Below, piece after piece: positions 47,561-59,960 of a DNA stretch of 64,000 nucleotides. Under the pieces are notes generated by a model, which had not been told where the DNA came from, made no database searches, and was given only the letters and a program-made list of their open reading frames with translations. The translations under genes and the position numbers were made by a program. Numbering within the stretch: position 1 is the first letter of the stretch; each line of letters begins with the position of its first letter. This DNA comes from Mytilus galloprovincialis (lineage: Eukaryota; Mollusca; Bivalvia; Mytilida; Mytilidae): assembly GCF_965363235.1 (NCBI RefSeq), contig NC_134839.1, forward strand, positions 80,625,410 through 80,689,409, in the 5' to 3' direction.

Positions 47561-48658
47561 TGAATAATTACGTTAAGCTTAAAGAATAGGGTTTCATTAT
47601 TGTTGTTATTTTGTTTTCCTCTTATAATTGGTATGTTTCCCTCAGTTTTGGTTTGAAACCCGAATTTGTTCTTTTCCTCAATCGATTTATAACGTTGAAC
47701 ACGGTATACTATATACCTTTATATACCTTGAAAATCATATAGTGTTGACTTTAGTCCGATGTCGTACTTTCTTACAATTATGGTAAGGATTCCAACTTCA
47801 TTTTAAAGATGGAATTCATGATTTTTTTTAAGATCTTGCAGCCTCATTACCCCAAACAACTTGCTTAAATAGAAATTTGCTGAATTTTTAAAAATGCAGT
47901 TGAACCATTTTTAGGCGTAGGACATAATGTGTTTTTCAAAATATTCCATAAATGCTACTGCCATGATTGTAGGTGTTTAGTTATCAACCAACTAATGTCG
48001 TTTAACTCGTGATCCTGTTGGTTGAGGACGTTACAGGCGTTATAATGCAAGCCTGCATGACATACATCAGCTTACAACTGTCATCAATGTTGAAGATGGC
48101 TAGGGAAGGAATGAAGGTTAGTTCAAAACCATACATTTGTGAATAGTGTAGTGTAATTAACAACACTTAACAACATGCATCTCTCTCTTGAAATTAGGTA
48201 TATTTATACATTGAATGAGGGGTCTTGAATATGCTAAATTTTGCATAAAATTTTCAGTTTGTATATACTCAATTGTCTAGGCTACCACGTTGGGACAACA
48301 GAAAACAAAGAAGAAAAAATTAAGATAATATAGTATTGTCCATTTGTTCTGTTCTCTCCATATACCCTTGCTTAAAAAGAATGCTGAACTCATGAATATC
48401 ATATTTTGGAAAACTCAGGCTTATAGAATAAATGTCTTTCCTTTGATTAAATTTACAGGTTTATATACAATTATGCTAACAAGTTTTCACCTGCAAAATT
48501 CAATTTCAAACATCAAATTATTCCATGAAAATGTTCCATTTCAAAAAAAATAATTTCTTGATTAATGTCTTTGGAACTTTTAGCAGCAATACATGATGTC
48601 AAAATATCTTGATATACAGAAAACTAAGGATTTTCTTATCTTTATAAATATTTTGTTA

Positions 48659-48742
48659 TGAGCGTCACTGATGAGTCTTATGAAAACGAAACGCGCGTCT
48701 GGCGTACTAAATTATAATCCTGGTACCTTTGATAACTAATTA
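48659..48742. repeat. Dispersed repeat fragment, inverted
   Basis: GAAACGCGCGTCTGGCG and ATTATAATCCTGGTACC are the reverse complement of the start of the 45309-45530 repeat. Confidence 0.7.
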
Positions 48743-49110
48743 ATGTGATACGGAGAAATCCTGTATTACTCTAGACAAACACCAGGGTTTTGATTTTTTT
48801 TTCAAAACATGCAATTCAGAAGTTAAAAGTTCAAATAACAGTATCTCAGTGAACCCATACTCATTTTAATGACTCGAAAACAACCATTTTAAAAGAAGTT
48901 GTTTTGACATGGCTAAAAAATAATGATAAGTAATAGATATTCCACACAGGTCAAAGGTACTTGCAATCATATAAGAACTTTAAAGTAGATAGTAAAACAA
49001 CAAAAATACCTAACCCTGAGGAAAAATTCAAAGCGGAAAGTCCGTAATCAAATCGCAAAATCAAAAACTCAAACACAGCACTTAAAGGTGATCGTTGTTA
49101 TAATAATTTT

Positions 49111-49407
49111 AACAATCCAAACATGATAGATTCTAACAACCTCAACTTGGCAGATCAAACGAGATAGAGTTATAACAACCCAAACGAAATAGAATTCTAA
49201 TAACCCAAACATGATAGATTCTAACAACCTCAACTTGGCAGATCAAACGAGATAGAATTCTAACAACCCAAACGAAATAGAATTCTAATAACCCAAACAT
49301 GATAGATTCAAACAATCTCAGCTTGGCAGATCAAACGAGATAGAATTCTAACAACCCAAACGAAATAGAATTCTAATAACCCAAACATGATAGATTCTAA
49401 CAACCTC
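49111..49407. repeat. Tandem repeat, 88-bp unit, about 3.4 copies
   Basis: CCAAACATGATAGATTC recurs with exactly 88-bp spacing (the preceding word starts at 49116, 49204, 49292 and 49380). Each unit also holds CTTGGCAGATCAAACGAGA and AACCCAAACGAAATAGA, and AACCCAAAC itself recurs within the unit. Confidence 0.9.
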
Positions 49408-49677
49408 TAGGTATTCTCTACGAGTCATGGGTTTTAAAATATTAGATTTTTATTTTGCTATCTGTTTATATACAATTTCTAGTAATTATGATAACCTTGA
49501 CTTTCAAGAAAATGATATCAAAATATATTAGATTACTCATCTCATTATATGTAACCATTTGTATCCTTGCCCTTGGCCTCTTGAATTCTCAGCATTCTTT
49601 GTATTAGTTTCAGTCTATTGGTAACCTTATCCTTAGAGGTGTTGATCTCATTGCATTTGACCATATACTTAATCGAA

Positions 49678-52535
49678 ATAAGATGTGGTATGTTGCCAAT
49701 GAGACAACTATATATCCAAATCGCAATGTGTAATAAATTGCTTCGCTGAGCGCAGCCTGATACGACCGCAGATGTTGAACCCTGAACAGTTGGGGCAAAT
49801 TTGGACACAATATTAAAGTTTGATACCGTTTGAATTTGGATTGTGATCAAATTTTTGACATGGTATAGGTTTCTGACACTAAATAAATGTCAAGATCTTA
49901 CAAATCTATTGAATGAATGAATCTTTATTGCATTAGCAACAACATTGCTTTAGCATAATACAATATACATATATGACAAATATGACAGAATACAGAGAAC
50001 AATTAAATAAATTAAATAATGCAGAGATAACTTATAATAATATGAGTAATATATTAACTGATAATTTGCAATCTTAGTTTCCATGCAGCTTTAAGATAAT
50101 TACATAGATTTTTAGTTAAGCTTTTTGACCCAGTTTGTAACAGAAAAATTAGCTTTCGTGCATTTGGCCATGAACAATAATACTTTGGCAAAACATTACA
50201 TCTAAGTGTTCTATATATGCAGGACAAATCAACACAAAATGATATTCATCTTCAATATTATTCATTTTACAACATTTACAAATACGATTGTCTCTAGGAG
50301 TATTGTCATAGCGACCTGTTCTAAATATAATTTCAAGCTTCCACTACGTAGTTTTGTAAGTATATTGGTATTAAAATCATATTGTAAATAATTCTCCAAA
50401 AGAAAATCTAGTTTGAAACATTTATAGATAGACAGTTTTTTCACAAGCATTAATATTGGCATACCAGCTTTGATAAAATTGATCGTTGATAAGTGATTTA
50501 ATAAGGTCAAATGACACATTTATGTGATCATGGTTAATCCATCTATAATTCAAACCTAGACTAAACAAAAGGTCTCTTACATTGTATGCGCAATTTGTTT
50601 TGTATATTTTGTGCAGTACTGTGCATTTGAAGATTCTTCTTGAAATCTTTCAAAAATTTAAATTTGAAAAATTTTGAAAAAATAATTTGAAACCTTAAAA
50701 AAAAATTAGAACCCCCTTACTTTTCTAATCCCCCTTGGAGCAATTACCCCCACACTCAATCCTAGCCTTTCCTTTGAAGTATGGAACTTCAGAGAGATCT
50801 ATACTCTTAAACACAAGTTATTGTCTGGAAACTATGATACGCCCGTCGTCTTGTGTGGAAGTTTTATGCAATAATCATAAATAGTTTTTGAGATACAGCG
50901 TGACATGTGAACCCCCCCCCCCTTTTTTTTAACAAAACAACTTAATAGCTCTAAAATAAAATTTTGAATCATCACAAAAAAGTATACAGATCTTAAAGTC
51001 ATAATAAACGAGTGACCGTTGAAAAATAATGTTATTCCAATTCTTGAACCAATGCATACAAACATCATAAACTTAGTCTTCTGTGCAGGATTTTATCATT
51101 TTTTTCGCATAAATTTCGTATAATCGTCAATTTGTTTTCTTCAATCGGTCAGTGTTGTTGTGAAAATATGGCAGGTAATTAAAGTTCGTGTTTTGAAGCC
51201 GATATTTAACGATTGTCACCTGTTTGTCAACAATCTACAAAAAAGCATGAATATTGAGCACGTGTTTAACATATACAATCAGATAATAGTTTATTTTAAG
51301 GACATCCATGCGTATTGCGATCACCGGATTTTTACGAGATGGGTCACACTGAGGTCACTTTGCGTACGGAAAATATGTTGGAGAATTTCTTCCTGGAAGG
51401 AAGCAATTAAAATAAAATAAATTCTTCTTAATATTAACAAATTAAAGAATTTTCTTCAGAAAAAAGTATATGTACATAAGTTTTATAATGAAAACTATCC
51501 ATCGAGTTATAACAAAAACATATGCATTAATTTGAGGTTTCTTATGACTTTAAGATTAAAATAACTAAGAAGAATGAAAAGTTTTAAACAATAATCATAT
51601 ATTGTTTTTGAGATATGGTGGGACATGTGAACCCCACCCGCCTCTTTTTTTTTAACAAAAAAAAAATAATATCACTAAAATAAAATTTCGAATCAAAACC
51701 AAAAATTATACAGATCTTAAGATTAATATAACAAAGAAGTGTGTAAAGTTTTTAGCAATAATCATAAATCTCTTTTAAGATACGGCACGACATGTGAAAA
51801 AAAAGCAACCCTGTTATAGTTTCAAAGTCCCGTAACACAAAATTTTTTAATCTTATTATCACCAAAAGTATACAGATCATTTGACTGTTATAAGAAACAA
51901 CTATATTGAGTTTCATGAAATTTGGATAAGTCGTTCTCAAGTTAATGTGCGACATGTTTTCGCTCGACAGGCTGACTTTGACGGGCGTATAAAAATGCAT
52001 GTTTTTGCCCTTTGTTGACTCATAATTCCTGCATGAATTGGGCAGTTACCCCCTAACTCAATCCCAGCCTTCCTTTTGTGATATGGAACCTTTTGGTACA
52101 ATGTCAGAGAGATCCATATAGTTACACACAAGTTAGTGTCCAGACACTACAAAAATGCTTGTTTTTGGCACCTTTTGTACCCTTAATTCCTAAATTGTTG
52201 ACACCATAGACCCCAAAATGAATCCAAACCTTTTACTTTTGTAATAAACATTGTGGTACAATTTCAGAGCAATTGAAATACTTATACACAAATTATTATC
52301 ATGAAAGTAGAAAATGCTTGGTTTTGGGCCCCTAATTCCTAAACCGGTGGGATCATCATCCCCATAATCAATCCCAACCTTCCTTTTGTAGTATTGAACC
52401 TTCTTATTAAATTTGAAATAGATCCATTTATGTAAACTAAAGTTATTGTCCGGAAACTAAATGTGTCTTCTGACGACGACGCAGACGACATCATTCCATT
52501 AAACGATCCCAATTTTTTTTTTTGCAGTCGTATAA
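49678..52535. repeat. Broken, diverged copy of the 1.9-kb element family
   Basis: 49740-49890 matches the GACCGCAG...TTGAACCCTGAAC end of the 55161-57065 element. 50700-50850 and 51990-52535 match its 160-bp unit region (CTAATTCCTAAA, CCCAACCTTCCTTTTGT) and the other end (GACGACGACG, then TGCAGTCGTATAAAA). Between them, 50880-51960 has three GACATGTGAACCCC-like or GACATGTGAAAAA-like units. The order is the same as in the intact copies, but much is replaced. No gene seen; the small open frames are not supported. Confidence 0.5.
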
Positions 52536-53025
52536 AAAATAAACCCATATACATTATGTAAGTTAGATATTAAGGATGTTAAAAGTTATGAAATTTAATA
52601 CTTGGATACTTGGTCATAATACTCTTGAATACTCTAGTACTCGGATGAATCTTAAACTTCTATTGAAAGGTTGAGAAATTAGGTGGGATGCGTTTTTTTT
52701 GTTATTACCTTCATAAACATATAAACGAAAGACCAACATACTACAAAAATAACTTGATCCTCTGTTATAAGTATCATTCCTCCTTGTTTTTATCAATTAA
52801 ACAATGAATTACCGACCAAGATTTCTACAAATAACTTATCATAATAGATATTTTTCTTTGTGTACATGTTCATGTACCAAATTAGAAACATGCCAATTAA
52901 ACCATAAATATTTGCATATGTCCAACAAAGTAGACAATAAGTATCATCTGTTCCTGTTGAGTTGGTATTTTTCATATTACCACTTGTCTATTAATTTGTC
53001 AACAACAATTTTGGCTTGTTCGTGT

Positions 53026-54428
53026 TACGGGGCGCCGAATGGGACTCTTGTGGTTTTGTACAAAATTCAATTCTGTCATAACAAAATCATTTTTGTCTTA
53101 CAAAACTATGTGCTACAGACTTGTTTTGTGAGAACTTCAATTTTGTGATGACAAAATTCATTTGTGTAGACAAAAAAGACAAAATTCATTTTTGTCATGA
53201 CAAAATTCATTTTTGTAGACAAAATTCATATTTGTCATGATAAAAGTCAATTTTGTCTAAAAGGTATGCAAATATAAGATATTTGCATACAAAATTGACT
53301 TTTGTTACCTGATATGGAAATTAAATCACAAACGTCAATTGTGTGAGGTAAGATTCAATTTTGTGAGACAAAATTGACTTTTGTGAGACAAAATTAACTT
53401 TTGTGAGACAAAATTAACTTTTGTGAGACAAAATTGACTTTTGTGAGACAAAATTCAATTTTGTGAGACAAAATTCAATTTTGTTGAGACAAAAGTCAAT
53501 TTTGTTAATTTTGTTGAGACAAAAGTCAATTTTGTCAATTTTGTCTCACAAAAGTCAATTTTGTCAATTTTGTTGAGACAAAAGTCAATTTTGTCAATTT
53601 TGTTGAGACAAAAGTCAATTTTGTCAATTTTGTTGAGACAAAATTCAATTTTGTCAATTTTGTTGAGACAAAAGTCAATTTTGTCAATTTTGTTGAGACA
53701 AAAGTCAATTTTGTCTCACAAAAGTCAATTTTGTCAATTTTGTTGAGACAAAAGTCAATTTTGTCAATTTTGTTGAGACAAAAGTCAATTTTGTCTCACA
53801 AAAGTCAATTTTGTCAATTTTGTTGAGACAAAAGTCAATTTTGTCAATTTTGTTGAGACAAAAGTCAATTTTGTCAATTTTGTTGAGACAAAAGTCAATT
53901 TTGTCAATTTTGTTGAGACAAAAGTCAATTTTGTCTCACAAAAGTCAATTTTGTCAATTTTGTTGAGACAAAAGTCAATTTTGTCAATTTTGTCTCACAA
54001 AAGTCAATTTTGTCAATTTTGTTGAGACAAAATTCAATTTTGTCAATTTTGTTGAGACAAAAGTCAATTTTGTCAATTTTGTTGAGACAAAATTCATTTT
54101 TGTCAATTTTGTGTAACAAAAGTCGATTTTGTATGCAAATTAGTTCACAGAAACCAAACTAAACTAATTTGAATACAAAATTGACTTTTGTCGCCCAATT
54201 TTCAAATTAGGTAACAAAATTCAAGTCTGTGTAACAAAAATGAATTTTGTCATGACAAAAGTGACTTTTGTCCGCTGATAGATAATTTTGTATGACAAAA
54301 TTTTAAATTTGTAGTATGATACAAATTTTGTTAAACTGAACTTATTTTTGTTGAACAAAAGTCACTTTTGTCCGTACAAAATTGAATTTTGAGTACAAAA
54401 CCACAAGAGTCCCATTCGGCGCCCCGTA
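53026..54428. mobile_element. Palindromic element with 36-bp perfect ends and an internal array
   Basis: The ends are perfect inverted repeats of 36 bp, beginning TACGGGGCGCCGAATGGGAC, with the 5-bp direct repeat CGTGT outside each (53021-53025 and 54429-54433). The interior is built almost wholly from short inverted words of the CAAAATTGACTTTTGT type, including the array 53360-54118. No coding capacity. Two 60-64-codon frames inside are the repeat in translation. Confidence 0.85.
53360..54118. repeat. Tandem array of 20- and 30-bp units in 10-bp steps
   Basis: The 30-bp unit is GTCAATTTTGTCAATTTTGT followed by TGAGACAAAA. A 20-bp variant reads GTCAATTTTGTCTCACAAAA. The left edge (53360-53470) has the 20-bp unit in the opposite sense (GAGACAAAATTGACTTTTGT). 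Lengths are multiples of 10, so AATTTT tracts recur about once per helical turn, and each unit is partly self-complementary. Confidence 0.92.
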
Positions 54429-54532
54429 CGTGTTGCTCTCAGTCTTAAGTTTTCAGTTAACAAAATTGTACTAAAGTACACAGTTCTTCCAAGCGAGTAC
54501 CCGAGTACTCGAGTACTTGTTGCCATCCTTAA

Positions 54533-55160
54533 ATTCTCCCTCGCCCTGCTCGTCCGAATTTAAAGTATTTAATCTCTAAATTCAATAGGCTATAAACAAG
54601 ACAAACACAGATATAGGATTAGTTGCTCGCAGTAACATCTTATTTCTCTCTTGCGATGCAATATTTTATTTTACTTTATTGTACATATTTCTTCGATTGA
54701 AACAATATATAAATACATGACATATAACATTGTTCCTCTTTCGCATCGTTTCTTTTTCCTCGGCTAATACCTCCAACGCCTGTACGTACAATAAACATAG
54801 CAGCAACTGCATATATACCTATGTGACCAACTTCAATTCGACGTAACTGCGAGCACCTTCGATACTAATTCATCTAAATGCCAAACTTTATATAGTACCA
54901 TTAAACCCCACCCGTAAAAACCGCCAAAACTTTCCTCGTGCCTCCTGCACCTAACGTCAAATTTATAAATAGTACATACTATTACAAAACCAGTATCCGA
55001 ACTAGTTATACTAGTTCCGATCTATAAATAATTACTACAAATAGCGAACGGGAAAAACCCTATTTTCATCTATCGGATATCAATAATTTTCTTTAAATAA
55101 TATATCTTAGGACCATACAATGTGTATAAAATGAATTGATGAACTTAAAATTCATATGAC
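54533..55160. other. No gene recognised
   Basis: AT-rich sequence between two mobile elements; no supported feature. Confidence 0.5.
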
Positions 55161-57065
55161 AACCAGATGCTCCGCAGGGCGCAGCTTTATACGACCGCAG
55201 AGGTTGAACCCTGAACGGTTGGGGCAAGTATGGACACAACATTCAAGCTGGATTCAGCTCTAAATTTGGATTGTGATTAAATAGTTGACACAGCATAGGT
55301 TTCTGACACAGAATGAATGTGGTCTAATGAACTTAAAATATTTGTTTTGCTTTTGAGCAATTCACTATGCTATTGAATATTAATCCTCTCAAAAAAATGT
55401 TTGAAGAAATTATCTTTTTATGTATGAAATCTGAAATGAGAAAAATTTAAACCCCCCCCCCCCCCATTTTTTTTCATATCCCCTTTTCCCTTTTTCCAAA
55501 ACTGATCTCAATTCAAATTTCTAATGGAGTTTGCAATAATAACTACTCATTTAAATACATCATAAAATATTAAAATGTAAAATAAAGTGCTTGTAATCAC
55601 TGAATGGTAAAGATTGTTTTAATTTATCAGTTGGTAGTAAAAGTGAATATACATTGTATATTGTATAAAACAATAATTATTATTTAAGTTGATTCAACTA
55701 CTATTCTGGACAAAGAAAGTTAACTCCAATTGAAAATTTCTTGCTATTGCACAATATTGTGCAATTAGACATTTCTTGCTATTGTGCAATACTGTGCAAT
55801 TGAAAATATTTGCTATTGCACAATACTGTGCAATTGAAGATTTCTTGCTATTGCGCAATATTGCGCAATATTGTGCAATTGAAATTTTCTTGCTATTGCA
55901 CAATACTGTGCAATTGAAGATTTCTTGCTATTGCTGAATACTGAGCAATTGAAAATTTCTTGCTATTGCACAATACTTAATATAATAATTTTGAATCCTG
56001 ATTTGAACCAACTTGAAAACTGGGTCCATAATCAAAAATCTAAGTACAAAAGTCATGTTTAGATTCAGCATATCAAAAAAGCCCAATTATTCAATTTTTG
56101 ATGAAATCAAACAAAGTTTAATTTTGGACCCCGATTTGTACCAACTTGAAAACTGGGCCAATATTAAAAAATCTAAGTACATTTTAAGATTCAGCATATC
56201 AAAGAACCCCAAGGATTCATTTTTTGTTAAAATCAAACTAAGTTTAATTTTGGACCCTTTGGACCTTAATGTAGACCAATTTGAAAACGGGACCAAAAAT
56301 TAAGAATCTACATACACAGTTAGATTCGGCATATCAAAGAACTCCAATTATTCAATTTTTGATGAAATCAAACAAAGTTCAATTTTGGACCCTTTGGGCC
56401 CCTTATTCCTAAACTGTTGGGACCAAAACTCCCAAAATCAAACCCAAACTTCCTTTTCTGGTCATAAACCTTGTGTTTAAATTTCATAGATTTCTATTTA
56501 CTTATACTAAAGTTATGGTGCGAAAACCAAGAATAATGCTTATTTGGGCCCCTTTTTGGCCCTAATTCCTAAACTGTTGGGACCTCAACTCCCAAAATCA
56601 ATCCCAACCTTCCTTTTGTGGTCATAAACCTTGTGTTTAAATTTCATTGATTTCTATTTACTTATACTAAAGTTAGTGTGCGAAAACCAAGAAGAATGCT
56701 TATTTGGGCCCTTTTTTGCCCTAATTCCTAAACTGTTGGGACCTCAACTCCCAAAATCAATCCCAACCTTCCTTTTGTGGTCATAAACTTCATTGATTTC
56801 TATTTACTTATACTAAAGTTATAGTGCGAAAACCAAGAAAATGCTTATTTGGGCCCTTTTTGGCCCCTAATTCCTAAACTGTTGGGACCAAAACTCCCAA
56901 AATCAATCCCAACCTTCCTTTTGTGGTCATAAACCTTGTGTTAAAATTTCATAGATTTCTATTCACTTTTACTAAAGTCAGAGTGCGAAAACTAAAAGTA
57001 TTCGGACGACGACGACGCCAACGTGATACCAATATACGACCAAAAAAAATTTTTGCGGTCGTATG
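55161..57065 (-). mobile_element. 1.9-kb dispersed element, minus-orientation copy
   Basis: Inverted relative of 22497-24447. One end reads GCTCCGCAGGGCGCAGC then TTTATACGACCGCAG; the other reads TTTTTGCGGTCGTATG, so TACGACCGCA forms short inverted termini. It contains, in order, a 35-bp palindromic array, the AAACAAAGTTTAATTTTGGA units and four 160-bp units ending in GACGACGACGCCAACGTG. It is non-coding. Confidence 0.7.
55741..55975. repeat. Tandem array, about 35-bp palindromic unit, seven copies
   Basis: TTGCTATT starts at 55741, 55776, 55810, 55846, 55890, 55925 and 55960. The unit contains TTGCACAATA(T/C)TGTGCAA; at 55746-55765 it is a perfect 20-bp palindrome. The inverted partner near 23730-23900 has only about three units. 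Confidence 0.88.
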
Positions 57066-57119
57066 AAAATAACGTTATAGTAACCTTAATATTGAGGAAC
57101 AGAGTAAACTATCAAAAAA

Positions 57120-57880
57120 ACTAGATGTGTCAAAGCGACACGAATGGCCCCGTCTCAAAAAGTTGAAAAATCTGCAATTTCTATAATACATGTGGACACA
57201 AACATGATGGAAGTCTCACATATCATAAATCAGCTCAAAATCTGGAGGTGTATAGAAAAAAAAGTATGTATAACTGTAATTTTCAACAATTTTCAAAGTT
57301 GTAAACCCTTAATTTTGACAAAAATTAGCGGAGCAGAAAGAAACTTAAACTTGATCTGTAACTCATCATGAGTAACTCACATACCAAAAATTAGCCCAAT
57401 ACCTGAGAGCGTTAAGAAAAAAAGTCTGTTTAACTGTGATTTTCAACAATTTATCAAAGTCCATAGTCCTTAATTTTGGCAAAAAATTAGCTGAGCGGAA
57501 CAAACTTAAACTTGATCTGTAACTCATCTTGGTTAACTCGCATGCAATAAAATCTTCCCAATATCTGAAAGAGTTTAGAAAAAAAGTCCATATAACTGTG
57601 ATTTTCAACAATTTATCAAAGTCCATAGTCCTTAATTTCTGCAAAAATTAGAGGAGCAGAACAAAACTTAAACTTGACCTATAACTCATCATTGTCAACT
57701 CACATAACAAATATCAGCCCAATATCTGAAGGCTTTTAGAAAAAAGTCTGTATAACTGTGATTTTCAACAATTTATCAAAGTCCAAAGCCCGTAATTTCG
57801 GCAAAAATTAGCGAAGCGGAACAAAACTTAAACTTGATCTGTAACTCATCATGGTTAACTCACATGCTAATCAAAGAACT
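57120..57880. repeat. Tandem repeat, about 160-bp unit, four copies
   Basis: AACTGT(A/G)ATTTTCAACAATTT recurs near 57274, 57434, 57596 and 57756 (spacing about 160). Each unit has AACTTGATCTGTAACTCAT-like and AAAATTAGC(G/T)GAGC-like words. It directly follows the 1.9-kb element, whose internal units have the same length but a different sequence. The open frames across it are spurious. Confidence 0.85.
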
Positions 57881-58004
57881 GAAAGCTCTGAGGGAAAATG
57901 ACGCCACTGCCTCTAATATTGGGATATTTTTTATGCAAGTCTTGATTATCACATACTTTAATAAGTTTAACATTGCAACATGTCTCGTAAGCCAAGTCTA
58001 CCTG

Positions 58005-58230
58005 AATGATCTACAATATCCAATGACTACTGGCTGTTTTTTTTGGTACAAATAAATAGGTGATCAAGAATACTGGAATGATCTACAATATCCAATGATT
58101 ACTAGCTGTTCTTTTGTACTAATAAAAAGGTCAAGACTATTTAAATGATCTACAATATTCAATGGCTACTGGCTGTTCTTTTGTACATACTAAATAAAGA
58201 CTACCTGAATGATCTAAAGTACTCCAAGTA
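58005..58230. repeat. Tandem repeat, 65-72-bp unit, about 3.3 copies
   Basis: AATGATCTACAATAT(C/T)CAATG starts at 58005, 58077 and 58144, and a decayed copy at 58209; each is followed by CTGTT and a TTTGTAC word. Confidence 0.85.
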
Positions 58231-58279
58231 ATTTGTAATTTTTTTCTTGCAATTACATTTTTCTAAATCAAGAATACAG

Positions 58280-58620
58280 ACTACTATAAAAAAGAAGATA
58301 TGGTATGATTGCTAATAATACAACTATCCACAAAAGACCAAAATGCCACAGACATTAACAACTGTAGGTCACCGTACGGCCTTCAACTATGAGCAAAGCC
58401 CATACAGCATAGTCAGCTGTAAAAGGCCCAGATAAGACAATGTAAAACAATTCAAACGAGAAAACTAACAGCATTATTTATGTAAAAAAATGAACGAAAA
58501 ACAAATATGTAACACATAAACAAACGACAACCACTGAATTACAGGCTCCTGACTTGGGACAGGCACATAAATAAATAGTGTGGCGGTGTTAAACATGTTA
58601 GCGGGATCCCCCCTAACCTG
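58280..58620. repeat. Mussel dispersed repeat, nearly full-length copy
   Basis: Same family and orientation as 13798-14146, from AAAAAAGAAGATATGGTATG to GCGGGATCCCCCC. Confidence 0.75.
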
Positions 58621-58922
58621 GGACAGTGGTATAACAGTACAACATAAGAACGAACTATAAAAATCAGTTGAAAAAGGCTTAACTCATCAGACGGACAAAA
58701 ATACAAGTGGATACTATCCGGGCAGTCGTCCAGGGGCTTAACTAGATTCTTTTAAAAGTGAGGCAAAATATATTCGCGATTCGGTGAGGGATCTGGCGGC
58801 CGTTCAAGACCCCCAGAAGCTATGAAAAAATATTACGCAAAATCGTGAATCCTGAGAGTTTCGCGGACTCTTAGGAGGCACAATTATTTGAGTGTCCCTA
58901 CCCTTGGAACCTCAGGCTCCAA

Positions 58923-59001
58923 AAACACCAGTCAAGTAAAAGACATCAGCCAAGTTGAAAACACCAGCCAAGTTGAAAACACCAGCCAAGTTAAAAACAC
59001 C
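58923..59001. repeat. 18-bp tandem repeat, about four copies
   Basis: ACACCAGCCAAGTTGAAA and close variants in tandem. The unit length is a multiple of three, but no open gene frame surrounds it. Confidence 0.85.
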
Positions 59002-59129
59002 TTCAATACAGAAGTCTGTATCAACACCAAAATCTACTAAGATTTAGGTATGCTGCTAATGGCAGTCAAGATCATCAGATACTTCTTACTCAGTAGTGGC
59101 AGTCCATCTTCCGCGAAGAAAGCAAAACT

Positions 59130-59960
59130 TGACAAGATTTCTTGGTTTAATGGGGAAAAAAAGAGTTATTTTAACACACTTGTGTCGATCCTGTTAATAT
59201 ATTTAAAACCAGACACAAAAATTATAACTATAGACTCTACTAGAACACACCCGTGATATCGCGGGTCCGTGACTGAATTAAAGTATATAACTATGCGCAA
59301 GCCTTATTTTAGTATTAGTATTGTCATATGATATAGTCATGCCGATTATAAGATACACAGTTTTCTCTGCATTCAAGTCTTTCTGTGTGAACCCGTCGAA
59401 CTAGAACTTATCAATTATTGGTAATATTAATTATTTGTAAAACAAAAGGTCCTGGAATGGAGTATTTTTTAATCAACAGCATTGTCCTATATTAGTTATA
59501 AATAAAGTTGAATTCTTTGATTCGCTGTTTTATGTCATGCCCGCTAACAAATTGAAAACTGTACCTATACGCCTTATTTTTAGTCCAGATTTTTAGTATT
59601 CGTATTGTTATCTTAGAAAGTCTTACTGATCAAAATACTACAATAGGTAACCATTTGACAATTTAGTAGTGTCAATCCTGTGGTTATGACCCGTGTATAT
59701 ATCATATTAATCTTGAATACACCGTTTGGTGGTGCGCCTGTCAGATGCGGAACGTACAGATAAGGTAATCGGTAACAGGTGAATATACTATTGGTATCGG
59801 TATCGGACTCGACCCGGAACCTCTTAATTATTGGCAATATTAATTACGTGGAAAACAAAAGGACCTGGAGTGGTGTAATTTTTAATCTACACCTTTGTAC
59901 TATATTAGTTATATATAAAGTTGAATTCTTTGATTCGTCGTTTTTACATGATGACGGCTG
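59130..59960. repeat. Duplication with about 413-bp period
   Basis: 59402-59545 and 59815-59960 match (AACAAAAGG(T/A)CCTGGA, ATATTAGTTATA(A/T)ATAAAG, GTTGAATTCTTTGATTCG), and similarity extends weakly upstream of each. No coding signal. Confidence 0.65.

Larger units (their letters stand above)
52574..54528. mobile_element. TTAA-flanked element with GAGTACTCGAGTACTCG ends
   Basis: The left end, GGATGTTAAAAGTTATG with degraded CTCTAGTACTCGG words, and the inverted right end, GGATGGCAACAAGTACTCG, are both flanked by TTAA (52570-52573 and 54529-54532). The right end is the better preserved. A second element (53026-54428) is nested inside. Confidence 0.45.

Noticed and set aside
49111..49407. 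CRISPR-like array
   Set aside because: The 88-bp units are contiguous repeats without unique spacers, and the genome is eukaryotic.
53561..54119. Open frames of 60-64 codons reading as LSILLRQKSI or KIDKIDFCLN repeats
   Set aside because: They are translations of the 30-bp array on both strands; the unit length is divisible by three, so frames stay open by construction.
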